Of a stretch of DNA of 64,000 nt, positions 18,525-26,680 are shown piece after piece (within the stretch, counting starts at the first letter, position 1; every line of letters begins with the position of its first letter). The stretch spans positions 1 through 64,000 of the forward strand of contig CAMYUM010000006.1 in NCBI GenBank assembly GCA_947301965.1, written 5' to 3'. Below the pieces are notes generated by a model. It saw nothing but the letters and a program-made list of their open reading frames with translations. It did no database searches and had not been told where the DNA came from. This DNA is from an uncultured Azospirillum sp. (lineage in GTDB: Bacteria; Pseudomonadota; Alphaproteobacteria; RF32; CAG-239). The translations under genes and the position numbers were made by a program.

Positions 18525-19330
18525 ATATAGCCGTAGCTGTAGAGCAACAAAAACAGACCTAAACCAACCCGATAAATTACAAACGGCAAGAAAGTGCGGG
18601 TTTTAAGCCATTTCATCATTATACCGATAGCAAAAATCGAAGCCAAGAAGGAAAATAAGATACCTTGAGAAGCTATGGCAAAAGATACGTCCCCGCTATG
18701 TTTTATTATGCTGTAAAGAACAAGCATCCCTGCACCGGCAATAGTCGGAACCGAGAGTAGCATACAAAATTTTGCGGCTTCCCGACGCTCAATACCAAGC
18801 AGGCGGCTCATAGTAATAGTGATGCCGGAGCGAGAAGTGCCGGGGATCAGCGCAAAACATTGTGCCATACCGATAATAAGCGCGTCTTTCCAATCCATAT
18901 TATCGATTTTGCGGACTGAAGCGGCATATCTGTCGGCAACCCACAAAATTATGCCGAATGCCAGTATGTTCCAGCCGATAATCTTGGTATTGCGCAGGGC
19001 GTCAGTGCCGTGATAATGCAATGCCAAACCGATAAAAATTGCCGGAATTGTACCAATTACAATCAACCAAAACAAATGGCTGCCGGTGGTTTGCATATTG
19101 GGAATAAACTTGGTTTTGAACAAATCAACCAGAATGCGCCATATATCTTTGGCAAAATATAGCATAACCGCAATAATTGAGCCGATATGTACGGCAACGT
19201 CCATATCAAGACCTTGATCGGGAAAAGAGGTAAACTTTGATACCAAAATCAAATGCCCCGACGAGCTGACCGGCAAAAACTCTGTTAGGCCCTGCACTAT
19301 CGATAAAACTATAATCTGCAACAAGTTCAT
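18518..19330 (-). CDS. uppP: Undecaprenyl-diphosphatase
   Basis: An inner-membrane phosphatase that recycles undecaprenyl pyrophosphate, the lipid carrier for peptidoglycan and surface glycans. The 270-residue BacA/UppP protein has VQGLTEFLPVSSSGHLIL near residue 12 and the catalytic LIPGTSRSGITITMSRLLG near residue 160, in a multi-pass membrane protein. GGAGAATAAA leads into the ATG and comes from the end of the upstream M23 gene, so they are coupled. The carrier it recycles is needed by the polymer genes at 27-40 kb. Confidence 0.95.
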   Translation of the reverse strand: MNLLQIIVLSIVQGLTEFLPVSSSGHLILVSKFTSFPDQGLDMDVAVHIGSIIAVMLYFAKDIWRILVDLFKTKFIPNMQTTGSHLFWLIVIGTIPAIFIGLALHYHGTDALRNTKIIGWNILAFGIILWVADRYAASVRKIDNMDWKDALIIGMAQCFALIPGTSRSGITITMSRLLGIERREAAKFCMLLSVPTIAGAGMLVLYSIIKHSGDVSFAIASQGILFSFLASIFAIGIMMKWLKTRTFLPFVIYRVGLGLFLLLYSYGYIQ

Positions 19331-19331
19331 T

Positions 19332-20234
19332 TTATTCTCCCATATATTTTCCGGTTATTTCCCGACAGGTTTTGTTGTTTATATCCAACAATGAGTGGGG
19401 ACGAAAACGCACGTTATTGAGCGAGGCTCCCCAATGCAAATGCGGACCGGTGGCGCGCCCGGTTTGACCGACAAATCCGATAATATCGCCTTGTTTGACC
19501 TCATCGCCTTCTTTTACTTTTGCCTCTTTTAAGTGGGCATAAATGGTTTGCAGACCCTGACCATGGTCAATAATAACCATATTGCCGGTATAAAAATAAT
19601 TTTTACCGCTCAAAATTACTTTGCCGTCGCCAGAGGCTTTAACCGGTGTGCCTTCCGGTGCGGCAATATCGGTGCCGGTATGCGGACTTTTGGGTATACC
19701 GTTAAAAATCCTTTGATTACCGAACTGACCACTAATGCGCCCATCTACAGGTATAATAAAGCCATTTTGCCAATAGTTGCCGGCGGCATAATGAGTGAGA
19801 GAGCGTCCGACATCTTTTTGTTCACGCAAAATCTCGGCTTCATGGCTTTTGCCGGGGGTAACTTTTGACTGCGCTACGCCGTCAACTCTTTGGATATCCC
19901 ATTCGGTCGGCTCAATTTGTAATTCATAAAGCGTTCCGGCATCGGTAAAGGGATAGCTGCCTACGGTTACGGTTGATGGAGTATCACGATGAAAGGCCAA
20001 TAAAGCAACGCCATCTGAAGTTACCTTATAGTCTTTTTTATTTTTAGGCTTATAATCGGCAACAGACAATTTGTTTATGCTATCTCCGCTGAATAAGGTC
20101 ACGTTCCGGGCATTGGTATCTTTTATCAAAACTAATTCACCCTGCTTTAAATCCCCGCAGATTTCGAATGCAGAAGCCGTACTGGACATCAGCCCCAAAC
20201 TACAAACTATCAAACAAATCGCCTTGTAATTCAT
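19332..20234 (-). CDS. M23 family metallopeptidase, periplasmic
   Basis: A 300-residue protein with a signal peptide (IVCSLGLMSSTASA). After an N-terminal beta-rich region comes a LytM/peptidase M23 domain from about residue 165. The zinc ligands are present: HTGTDIAAPEGTPV (His, Asp) and GPHLHWGASL (His-x-His). It is probably a peptidoglycan endopeptidase or, if regulatory, an amidase activator; intact ligands favour a real enzyme. The start has GGAAAAAAAG upstream. Its 5' end overlaps the xseA 3' end by 35 bp and it is followed by uppP. Confidence 0.9.
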   Translation of the reverse strand: MNYKAICLIVCSLGLMSSTASAFEICGDLKQGELVLIKDTNARNVTLFSGDSINKLSVADYKPKNKKDYKVTSDGVALLAFHRDTPSTVTVGSYPFTDAGTLYELQIEPTEWDIQRVDGVAQSKVTPGKSHEAEILREQKDVGRSLTHYAAGNYWQNGFIIPVDGRISGQFGNQRIFNGIPKSPHTGTDIAAPEGTPVKASGDGKVILSGKNYFYTGNMVIIDHGQGLQTIYAHLKEAKVKEGDEVKQGDIIGFVGQTGRATGPHLHWGASLNNVRFRPHSLLDINNKTCREITGKYMGE

Positions 20235-21504
20235 CTTTTTTTCCTATTGGTCTGGTTTTAACAACGCCGTCCGCAAATGTAATATCCAAATCATGGCTAC
20301 GTCGGGCTGTTTCGGCGTTATATATAGTTTTGCCCTGTTGATTTTTAACCCATGCAAAGCCGCGTTTTAAGACTGATTCAACCGAAACAGAGTTAAGACG
20401 CAGGTTTAAGTTGTTAATGCAATCGGCTTGTTTTTCAATAATATTATTTATATAGATTGGCTTGATTTCGTTTAAGCCAAGTTGATTGTTTTTGACTGAT
20501 AAATAATTTTTAAATGCCAGGTTAAGGCGCTCAACCCGATCATCAAGTTTTTGAACATTGTCACTCAAAATCTGTTCCAAATTGGGAATACCTCTAGCCA
20601 GCCCATCAAGAATATTTTTATTTTCGGTATAAAGGCGATGAATAGAGTTAATCATACGGCTGCCGTGCAACATTAATGTTGACATCAGATCAGATTTTAC
20701 CGGCACGACAAATTCGGCGGCACCGGTCGGTGTAGGCGCACGGACATCGGCGACATAGTCAATCAGCATAGTATCAGTTTCGTGTCCGACTGCAGATACA
20801 ATCGGAATATCCGAATTATAAACCGCACGAACAACAATTTCTTCATTAAAACACCACAAATCTTCCAAGCTACCACCGCCACGGGCAACAATTAGGACAT
20901 CAGGACGGGGAATGGCTCCGCCGGGTACAAGCTCATTAAAACCTTTAACAGCGGCGGCTATTTGCTCGGCTGCACCCTCACCCTGCACCGCTGTCGGCCA
21001 AACAATAATCCGGCAGGGAAAACGATCGGTAACCCGATGGATAATATCACGAATGACTGCGCCGGTCGGGCTGGTAACCACGCCGATAATGGTTGGTAAA
21101 AATGGCAATGGCTTTTTATGAGCAGGATTAAATAATCCTTCTGCGGCAAATTTTTGTTTGCGTTCTTCAAGAAGTTTGAGCAAAGCACCGGTGCCGGCGA
21201 CTTCAAGTTTTTCTATAACCAGTTGATATGAGCTTTTGCCGGCAAAGGTAGTTATACGACCGGTGGCAACAACCTCAAGCCCGTCTTCGGGTTTGACGGC
21301 AAGGCTTGCTGCTACGCCTTTCCAACAAACAGCAGATAAAATAGCGTTTTCGTCTTTTAATGAAAGGTAATAATGTCCGGAATCAGCTCGTTTACAGCCA
21401 AAAATTTCACCTTTTACCCGCACCTGCGAAAAAGCAGTCTCAACCATTCTTTTGATGGCGGCAGAAATTTCGGTAACGCTAAATTCAGGAAGCTGTTCTA
21501 TCAT
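20200..21504 (-). CDS. xseA: Exodeoxyribonuclease VII large subunit
   Basis: Catalytic subunit of the ATP-independent single-strand exonuclease VII. The 434-residue protein has an N-terminal OB-fold (VRVKGEIFGCKRADSGHYYL), the catalytic domain with GVVTSPTGAVIRDIIHRV, VARGGGSLEDLWCFNEE and SAVGHETDTMLIDYVAD, then a long helical part and the usual C-terminal PIGKKDELQGDLFD. AGAGGATAACAA precedes the ATG. The small subunit xseB is not in the window. Confidence 0.96.
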   Translation of the reverse strand: MIEQLPEFSVTEISAAIKRMVETAFSQVRVKGEIFGCKRADSGHYYLSLKDENAILSAVCWKGVAASLAVKPEDGLEVVATGRITTFAGKSSYQLVIEKLEVAGTGALLKLLEERKQKFAAEGLFNPAHKKPLPFLPTIIGVVTSPTGAVIRDIIHRVTDRFPCRIIVWPTAVQGEGAAEQIAAAVKGFNELVPGGAIPRPDVLIVARGGGSLEDLWCFNEEIVVRAVYNSDIPIVSAVGHETDTMLIDYVADVRAPTPTGAAEFVVPVKSDLMSTLMLHGSRMINSIHRLYTENKNILDGLARGIPNLEQILSDNVQKLDDRVERLNLAFKNYLSVKNNQLGLNEIKPIYINNIIEKQADCINNLNLRLNSVSVESVLKRGFAWVKNQQGKTIYNAETARRSHDLDITFADGVVKTRPIGKKDELQGDLFDSL

Positions 21505-21551
21505 TTGTTATCCTCTGCCGAAAATAATAGTATATGATATAAAATACGACA

Positions 21552-21589
21552 ACAAAAAAAAAGCGTTTTCCCACGAGGGGAAAACGCTT
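21552..21589 (-). terminator. Terminator of the 357-residue orphan gene
   Basis: AAGCGTTTTCCC and GGGGAAAACGCTT form a 12 bp stem with a four-base loop. On the minus strand it is followed by nine T's. It separates the orphan gene from xseA, so xseA must have its own promoter in the short space after it. Confidence 0.9.
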
Positions 21590-21612
21590 CGTTTACTTTT
21601 TGCGCAATCATG

Positions 21613-22686
21613 CTACGCCTTGGGACGCGAACCTCTGACGTGCACGAAGACCTTAAGCAGATCCGGGTTGTTGTCAACCAGGGCCTTGACGTTCTCGTCA
21701 ACCATCCCGTAGTTGGGTTCGTTTTCGAAAATCATCTGTGCCCAGTTGAGGTCGCCGCCCTTGAGGATAGCGACAATCGTCGCTCTGTCGAGCTGGTGCC
21801 CAGTTTTGTGGAACACCAGGTACTGCCAAGGATACAGCCGAAGCTGTGCCTCATGACAGATTACCTCGTTCTGGCGACAGAAAGAGGTAAACTCGCTGCT
21901 GTAAAGAGAATAGTCGGACAGACGCTGGACAAGGGTCTTTTGACCATAGCGCCATACGGCTTCCTTGACTTTTTCCCTAAATTCCTCCGTATACTTGTTG
22001 CCTTCCAAAATGTTGTTCAACAACACCGGAGACAAGCCGTAGCGGATAACCGCTGGGATGAAAATTTTGAGAAGCATATCGTCTTTTCCCTCAGCGTCTT
22101 CCTTCTCGACAGCGTCGAGCAGGTACTTCATCTTCAGAGTCGACGGCGTGTTGTTCTCAAGGTAGGTACGAGCTGCCTTGGGAAAGCCGTGTTCAAGCAA
22201 AAACTTGAACTCGTCATCCTCGAGCCTCATACCACTTTCGGCGATCATCGCTCTGTCAGAGTACGTACCGTGTTTCCACGTGTACCTAATACCATCATTG
22301 TCCATCTCTTTGAGACATTCGTAGGTGTGTCTTTCGCGAGTAAAATACTTGAATTGGACACAACTGCTCCAGTCTCTGAGAGACGATCTCTTGATGAAAT
22401 GCTTCTTGGAGTACCAAGGAAGTGCATTCACCATCCAGCCGTTGAAGGCGACGATGATCCCGTTGAGGATGTCAAAGTCGTCATTGTAGAGGACATTCGC
22501 CGCAAAACGCGGATAAACGAGAGCCCAGAAGAGGAAGCTGACGGGGTTGAAGATGATTACGAACCCGAGGATGACCAGGATGATCACGAGTAAAATCGCG
22601 AAGAACTTCTTGATCCACTCCCAAAGGTCGTCGACGATCCATTCCCGCACGTTGCGCATGATGCGCTTGAAATTTTTGTTTGCCAT
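21613..22686 (-). CDS. Orphan membrane-anchored protein of atypical base composition
   Basis: 357 residues, family not recognised. Residues 10-60 hold an amphipathic Trp-rich helix (VREWIVDDLWEWIKKFF) and one or two hydrophobic segments (AILLVIILVILGFVIIF; PVSFLFWALVYPRF). The rest is soluble, helical and charged, with helix-turn units such as DDEFKFLLEHGFPKAARTYL resembling short alpha-solenoid repeats. The DNA is visibly richer in G and C than its neighbours, which keeps a long frame open on the opposite strand as well. There is no Shine-Dalgarno close to the ATG (AAATTAAAATT ATG). It is monocistronic with its own terminator. Possibly acquired. Confidence 0.7.
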   Translation of the reverse strand: MANKNFKRIMRNVREWIVDDLWEWIKKFFAILLVIILVILGFVIIFNPVSFLFWALVYPRFAANVLYNDDFDILNGIIVAFNGWMVNALPWYSKKHFIKRSSLRDWSSCVQFKYFTRERHTYECLKEMDNDGIRYTWKHGTYSDRAMIAESGMRLEDDEFKFLLEHGFPKAARTYLENNTPSTLKMKYLLDAVEKEDAEGKDDMLLKIFIPAVIRYGLSPVLLNNILEGNKYTEEFREKVKEAVWRYGQKTLVQRLSDYSLYSSEFTSFCRQNEVICHEAQLRLYPWQYLVFHKTGHQLDRATIVAILKGGDLNWAQMIFENEPNYGMVDENVKALVDNNPDLLKVFVHVRGSRPKA

Positions 22687-22734
22687 AATTTTAATTTAAA
22701 TGGCCTTCCTATCTCCTTCGGAATGATTTTATTA

Positions 22735-22768
22735 AGTTGTCTGGGAGACATATAAAATGCAGACAACT
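22735..22768. promoter_or_regulatory. Inverted repeat upstream of the orphan gene
   Basis: AGTTGTCTG at 22735-22743 and CAGACAACT at 22760-22768 are perfect 9-base arms with a 16-base centre, about 50 bp upstream of the orphan gene's ATG. It could be an operator or a 5' leader hairpin. No T-run follows, so it is not a plain terminator. Confidence 0.5.
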
Positions 22769-22946
22769 GCTCACCGTAGGACAATGTCGTACAGCCAAAA
22801 TCAAAACCGTTAAATTCGAGAAGGACTCAAACAACAATTTCTAATTCGACAATAATAACCATATCCATAAGTAAACAAGGTTATTATATCATTTTGTACA
22901 GGTTTTGTCAATAGCGCTTGATTATATATTTTTCAAACAGCGAATC

Positions 22947-24383
22947 CTATCTATATCTTTGACGGTTACCTACTATCGCGGCATTTTGCAATATGTCGTT
23001 GACATTTTTTAGGTGATTCGGGGTAAAAACCTCTTGTCCGCGAAGACCTGAAGCCGCATTTTGAAGCACATTGGCAAACATTTGACTGCTAAAATTGTTA
23101 TCAGATGCGAGATTGGGAGTGGTCAAAAAGGCAATATGATGCCCGTTTTCCTGGTTGGAAATGCGTTTAGGAAGATGATTTTGATCAACAATTATCAAGT
23201 CTGGCGGTAATTCATTGGCAATGATAAAATTGCGCCCGTCGGGCATAGTTGTTATTTTTGCCCTGCCCGGCTCTTCCTTGTATTTGACTTTTTCATACAT
23301 TTCGGGATTAAACATTTTGATAAATGGCTCTTTTCGACCATAATCATCTGAATAGTTGCTCATAAAATGCGCACCGGAATAAAGATTGTTCTCATTAAAC
23401 GGTAAAAAGGCATAGCTGGTAACAAAAATGTTGCTCATTGCCGGATCAATCTCTGATTGTTCATATATTTGTGAACCGAGGCTATGTATGGTATTAATCC
23501 AACGGTGAGCATGAGCCATTCCCGAACAGTAACCAAAGATATTTAAATTACGAAAGTTTTGAGTCAACTCTCCCGGATTATAAGCTTCCGCACGAATAAC
23601 TTTTCCCTGACTATCAACTTCAAGATCACGAGCAATAAAATCCTGCAGATAATAACGCACCATATGTAAATCCATCGGTTCGTAATAGTCGTTTCCGTTC
23701 TTGACGGTTTTGAGCGTTAAGGCAAATTTTTCTCCACGCGGTTGTTCAATTGGGAAATGGGCGACATATATATCAATATCTTTACCATAACTACTGCTGC
23801 TAAATGTATCGTGCATATATTCATACGTCCATTTTTGCAGTCCTTCCTGTGTAGGATTGATGTGAAAAGGCATAGACAATATCAGTGTGTGCCGATGCGG
23901 ATCCAAAGGTTCTTTGACCTCAGAAAAACTGCTGTGTGCAAGGTCTTGCGGATTATCAATGCGCCAAAAACAATAATCTTTGTGGTGTTCAAAATGATAT
24001 TTGTTGCCATTGACACGTCCGCTGCAAGCAACCGTATAATTTGCAGCAGCATGATAAAGGGTGACCAAATCTTTATCTCGGGCATAAAAGTCAGAAAGCT
24101 GATCAAGGGATTTTTGCGCATCGCGTATATAACCGCTGAGCTGAAGAGCAAAGTTGAGCAATTTTTTTTCATCGACTTCAAGCGGACTGATAACAAACAT
24201 ATTCTGCCCAGAAGCTGCAAAAAAATTGTTGAGTGATGATACAAAACGCTCCGTCCGGCGAAAACGTAGAATTTTATCTTTTTGACCTTGACCTGCCACA
24301 TAGCTGTTTATCTCGCTACAGGTTTTTACTATATCTCTCTCAAATACGCGGTGGATATCTGCCGCAAGAGGGTTGCCTAACAT
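22947..24383 (-). CDS. Uncharacterised 478-residue protein with a GYCSG motif
   Basis: I do not recognise the family. It is soluble, without a signal peptide. Features: His-rich stretches (YHFEHHKDYCFWRID, PHRHTLILSMPFHINP), and a strand-turn-helix NIFGYCSGMAHAHRW near residue 290 that resembles the nucleophile elbow of alpha/beta hydrolases (a small residue, Cys or Ser, between glycines). The region around residues 320-430 is rich in Asn and Pro. AAGGAAAAAAG precedes the ATG. It is divergent from the neighbouring esterase gene. An alpha/beta-hydrolase assignment is tentative. Confidence 0.65.
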   Translation of the reverse strand: MLGNPLAADIHRVFERDIVKTCSEINSYVAGQGQKDKILRFRRTERFVSSLNNFFAASGQNMFVISPLEVDEKKLLNFALQLSGYIRDAQKSLDQLSDFYARDKDLVTLYHAAANYTVACSGRVNGNKYHFEHHKDYCFWRIDNPQDLAHSSFSEVKEPLDPHRHTLILSMPFHINPTQEGLQKWTYEYMHDTFSSSSYGKDIDIYVAHFPIEQPRGEKFALTLKTVKNGNDYYEPMDLHMVRYYLQDFIARDLEVDSQGKVIRAEAYNPGELTQNFRNLNIFGYCSGMAHAHRWINTIHSLGSQIYEQSEIDPAMSNIFVTSYAFLPFNENNLYSGAHFMSNYSDDYGRKEPFIKMFNPEMYEKVKYKEEPGRAKITTMPDGRNFIIANELPPDLIIVDQNHLPKRISNQENGHHIAFLTTPNLASDNNFSSQMFANVLQNAASGLRGQEVFTPNHLKNVNDILQNAAIVGNRQRYR

Positions 24384-24441
24384 CTTTTTTCCTTGTTCCT
24401 TATAATATGTATTAGGTATAAAACCTCTCCGGAGAATTGTC

Positions 24442-25128
24442 TTGTCACATTTTGATAATAAATATTACAAAATCGGTGTTAATCCTCAAAAATTGATAAT
24501 TTTTATCCATGGTTACAACGGCTCGCCGGAGGCAATTGATTATGCAATACAAAGCCTTAAGGGCAAACTTGATAACACGGTGATTGTTGTTCCGAGAGCA
24601 CCATATCCGTGCGAAAAAGATGTGAACAACTTGCAATGGTTGAGCTTTTATCAGGTTGATCCCAAGGCCGAATTCCGCAATCCGGATTCGTCAGTTGAAA
24701 AGATTTTCGACATTTTTGATGCTTTAGCTCAGTCGTTTGCCGAAACAGCGGCGCAAATGAACGATTTTATTGACAGATTGCAACAACAATTTGATATCGA
24801 TGACCACAACACCTATATCGCCGGATTTTCTCAAGGAGCAATGATTGCCCTCTATACTGCATTAACTCGCAAAAGTACTTTAGCTGGATGTATCATGCTC
24901 TCGGGTATTGTTGCCGGGCGGCCATTACTTGAAAAAAATATAACAGCAAAGCCCGAACTGCTTGTTTTACATGGTGAAGACGATGCCACTGTTCAATATA
25001 AAACTTTGCCAACAACGCTAAAATGGCTTGATGAGCAAAAAATAAAATACAGTTGCTTCACATATAAGGGATTGGCGCATCGTATGAACGATGACGAAAT
25101 GCAACAACTCGCTGATTTTGCTAAATAA
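24442..25128 (+). CDS. Phospholipase/carboxylesterase-family alpha/beta hydrolase
   Basis: A 228-residue serine hydrolase of the Abhydrolase_2 (YpfH/carboxylesterase) type. It has FIHGYNGSPEAIDYA for the oxyanion region, the elbow YIAGFSQGAMIALYTAL with the nucleophile Ser, Asp in VLHGEDDATVQYK and His in KGLAHRMND. No signal peptide. Substrates of the family are small esters or acyl groups; the natural one is not evident. The start is TTG at 24442 with GGAGA seven bases upstream; no in-frame ATG fits. Confidence 0.85.
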   Translation: MSHFDNKYYKIGVNPQKLIIFIHGYNGSPEAIDYAIQSLKGKLDNTVIVVPRAPYPCEKDVNNLQWLSFYQVDPKAEFRNPDSSVEKIFDIFDALAQSFAETAAQMNDFIDRLQQQFDIDDHNTYIAGFSQGAMIALYTALTRKSTLAGCIMLSGIVAGRPLLEKNITAKPELLVLHGEDDATVQYKTLPTTLKWLDEQKIKYSCFTYKGLAHRMNDDEMQQLADFAK

Positions 25129-25213
25129 AATCATACATTAAATATTTTTTCTTGCCAATACCTCGTAAAAGTGGTAGTATTTGCGGCAATTACCAATTAT
25201 TTATTTTATACAT

Positions 25214-25552
25214 ATGTTCCAGTTGAATCCGCCGATTATGGTAATGAGCGGTATTGCTTTTATTACTACGGCATGTGTTTTTTGGGTGTGTAGGAACAGA
25301 TATTCCAAGTTTTGGAAATTTATTTTTATTATTTGTTCCATCTACGCCTTGGCGTTCGGAACGCTGACTTTGACAAGCGGTTTTGTCATTATATATCATG
25401 AACAATGGTTGTTGTCACTTCTGGGTGATTATTTCAGCTATTACATGGTGTGGTCAGCGGGACTTCTTGTCGTTTTGTGGTGGGTGCCTTGGTTCAGACG
25501 AAACTGGCGAAAGTTTATTGAAGAACTACGCAAAGCGGGATACCTTGAATAA
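25214..25552 (+). CDS. Small integral membrane protein, function unknown
   Basis: 112 residues with three predicted membrane spans (MSGIAFITTACVFWV, FIFIICSIYALAFGTLTLTS, MVWSAGLLVVLWWVPW) and a positively charged tail (RRNWRKFIEELRKAGYLE), suggesting a cytoplasmic C-terminus. I recognise no family. The ATG at 25214 has no clear ribosome binding site; the frame is open slightly further upstream. The terminator right after the stop supports a real transcription unit. Confidence 0.6.
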   Translation: MFQLNPPIMVMSGIAFITTACVFWVCRNRYSKFWKFIFIICSIYALAFGTLTLTSGFVIIYHEQWLLSLLGDYFSYYMVWSAGLLVVLWWVPWFRRNWRKFIEELRKAGYLE

Positions 25553-25555
25553 AAG

Positions 25556-25585
25556 AAGAGCTGTCGCAAGACGGCTCTTTTTTTG
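25556..25585 (+). terminator. Intrinsic terminator
   Basis: AAGAGCTGTC and GACGGCTCTT pair with one G-T wobble around GCAA, followed by seven T's, four bases after the stop of the small membrane protein. Confidence 0.85.
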
Positions 25586-25636
25586 CTTGCGAAAGAGAAT
25601 ATTTGCTTTATATTGTGGAGCAATAATGAGGAAAAA

Positions 25637-26680
25637 ATGGTAGAAGTCGTAACATTGGGCTGCCGCATAAACAGCTTTGAGTCCGAAATTTTGAAAGAAA
25701 AGTTCAAAAAGGTTGACAATTTGGTAATTGTCAACACTTGTGCCGTGACCAAAGAGGCAGAACGTCAATGCCGACAAACTGTGCGCAAGCTGCGTAAACA
25801 ATATCCCGAGGCAAGGATTGTGGTTACGGGTTGTGCAGCACAAATCAATGCTAAAGCGTTTGATAAAATGCCCGAGGTTGATTTGGTACTCGGCAACCGA
25901 GAAAAGACGGTCCTTGAGCAATATATAAACGGGAATTTGAGCGAAAAGACCATTGTCGGTGACATTATGAGCTATGATGGCTATGATGATTATATAATTA
26001 CCGGATTTGAGGGACGGCAGAGAGCTTTTGTGCAAATTCAGCAAGGGTGTAATCATCGTTGCACTTATTGCATTGTGCCGTTTGCCCGCGGAAGAAACCG
26101 TTCGGTGCCGGCTGAACAGGTCTTAAAACAAATACGCACCCTGCTCGACCAAGGTTTTGAAGAGATATGTCTGACCGGTGTTGATGTATGCTCGTATCAG
26201 CCGTCGTTCAGCGGTTTGGTGCGCCAGATTTTGGAAACATTTGATGATTTGCCGTCTTTACAGTTTGGTTCGCTTGATCCGGCGGCGATTGATGATGAGT
26301 TTGTGGAGTTAGTGGCAAAATATAAAAATGTTCACCCTTTCTTCCATTTTTCTATTCAGTCAGGAGATGATGCCATACTTAAGCGTATGGGGCGCAGACA
26401 CCGCCGGCAAGATGTGATCGATTTGTGCAACAAACTGCGCAAAGCCCGACCGGAGGCGGTGTTTGGGGCTGATTTTATTTGCGGTTTTCCAACTGAAGAA
26501 GACGAAAATTTTGCCAATACGCTAAAACTTGTTGATGAAGCCGGAATTTCTAAGCTCCATGTTTTTCCGTATTCAGAGCGACCGGGGACGGCGGCGGCAA
26601 GATTGCCTCAGGTAGATGTTGAAATAAGACGCGAAAGAGCTCGGATTTTGCGTGAAAAAGGAGATAATAGCGATGAGTAG
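25637..26680 (+). CDS. mtaB: tRNA t6A37 methylthiotransferase, lacking the TRAM domain
   Basis: A radical-SAM enzyme that adds a methylthio group to t6A at position 37 of ANN-decoding tRNAs. 347 residues. The N-terminal UPF0004 domain has Cys in TLGCRINSFES, NTCAVTKEAE and VTGCAAQ (second cluster). The radical-SAM motif CNHRCTYC lies near residue 145 in QQGCNHRCTYCIVPFARGR. MtaB proteins usually have 400-450 residues with a C-terminal TRAM domain; this one stops right after the radical-SAM domain (RRERARILREKGDNSDE). GAGGAAAAA precedes ATG 25637. It overlaps ftsY by 8 bp. Confidence 0.9.
   Translation: MVEVVTLGCRINSFESEILKEKFKKVDNLVIVNTCAVTKEAERQCRQTVRKLRKQYPEARIVVTGCAAQINAKAFDKMPEVDLVLGNREKTVLEQYINGNLSEKTIVGDIMSYDGYDDYIITGFEGRQRAFVQIQQGCNHRCTYCIVPFARGRNRSVPAEQVLKQIRTLLDQGFEEICLTGVDVCSYQPSFSGLVRQILETFDDLPSLQFGSLDPAAIDDEFVELVAKYKNVHPFFHFSIQSGDDAILKRMGRRHRRQDVIDLCNKLRKARPEAVFGADFICGFPTEEDENFANTLKLVDEAGISKLHVFPYSERPGTAAARLPQVDVEIRRERARILREKGDNSDE

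Noticed and set aside
21610-22593. 327-codon open frame on the plus strand opposite the orphan gene
   Set aside because: It is a mirror of the GC-rich minus-strand gene, has no ribosome binding site, and its translation lacks any membrane or domain pattern; the minus frame has a plausible anchor and terminator.
22584-22784. 66-codon frame overlapping the start of the orphan gene on the same strand
   Set aside because: Its second half is a shifted reading of the orphan gene's N-terminus (Ser/Gly-rich noise). It could at most be a leader peptide; there is no support for that.
22881-22946. Possible RNA gene between the two unknown minus-strand genes
   Set aside because: The segment is AT-rich with no stable stem, no known RNA signature and no terminator.
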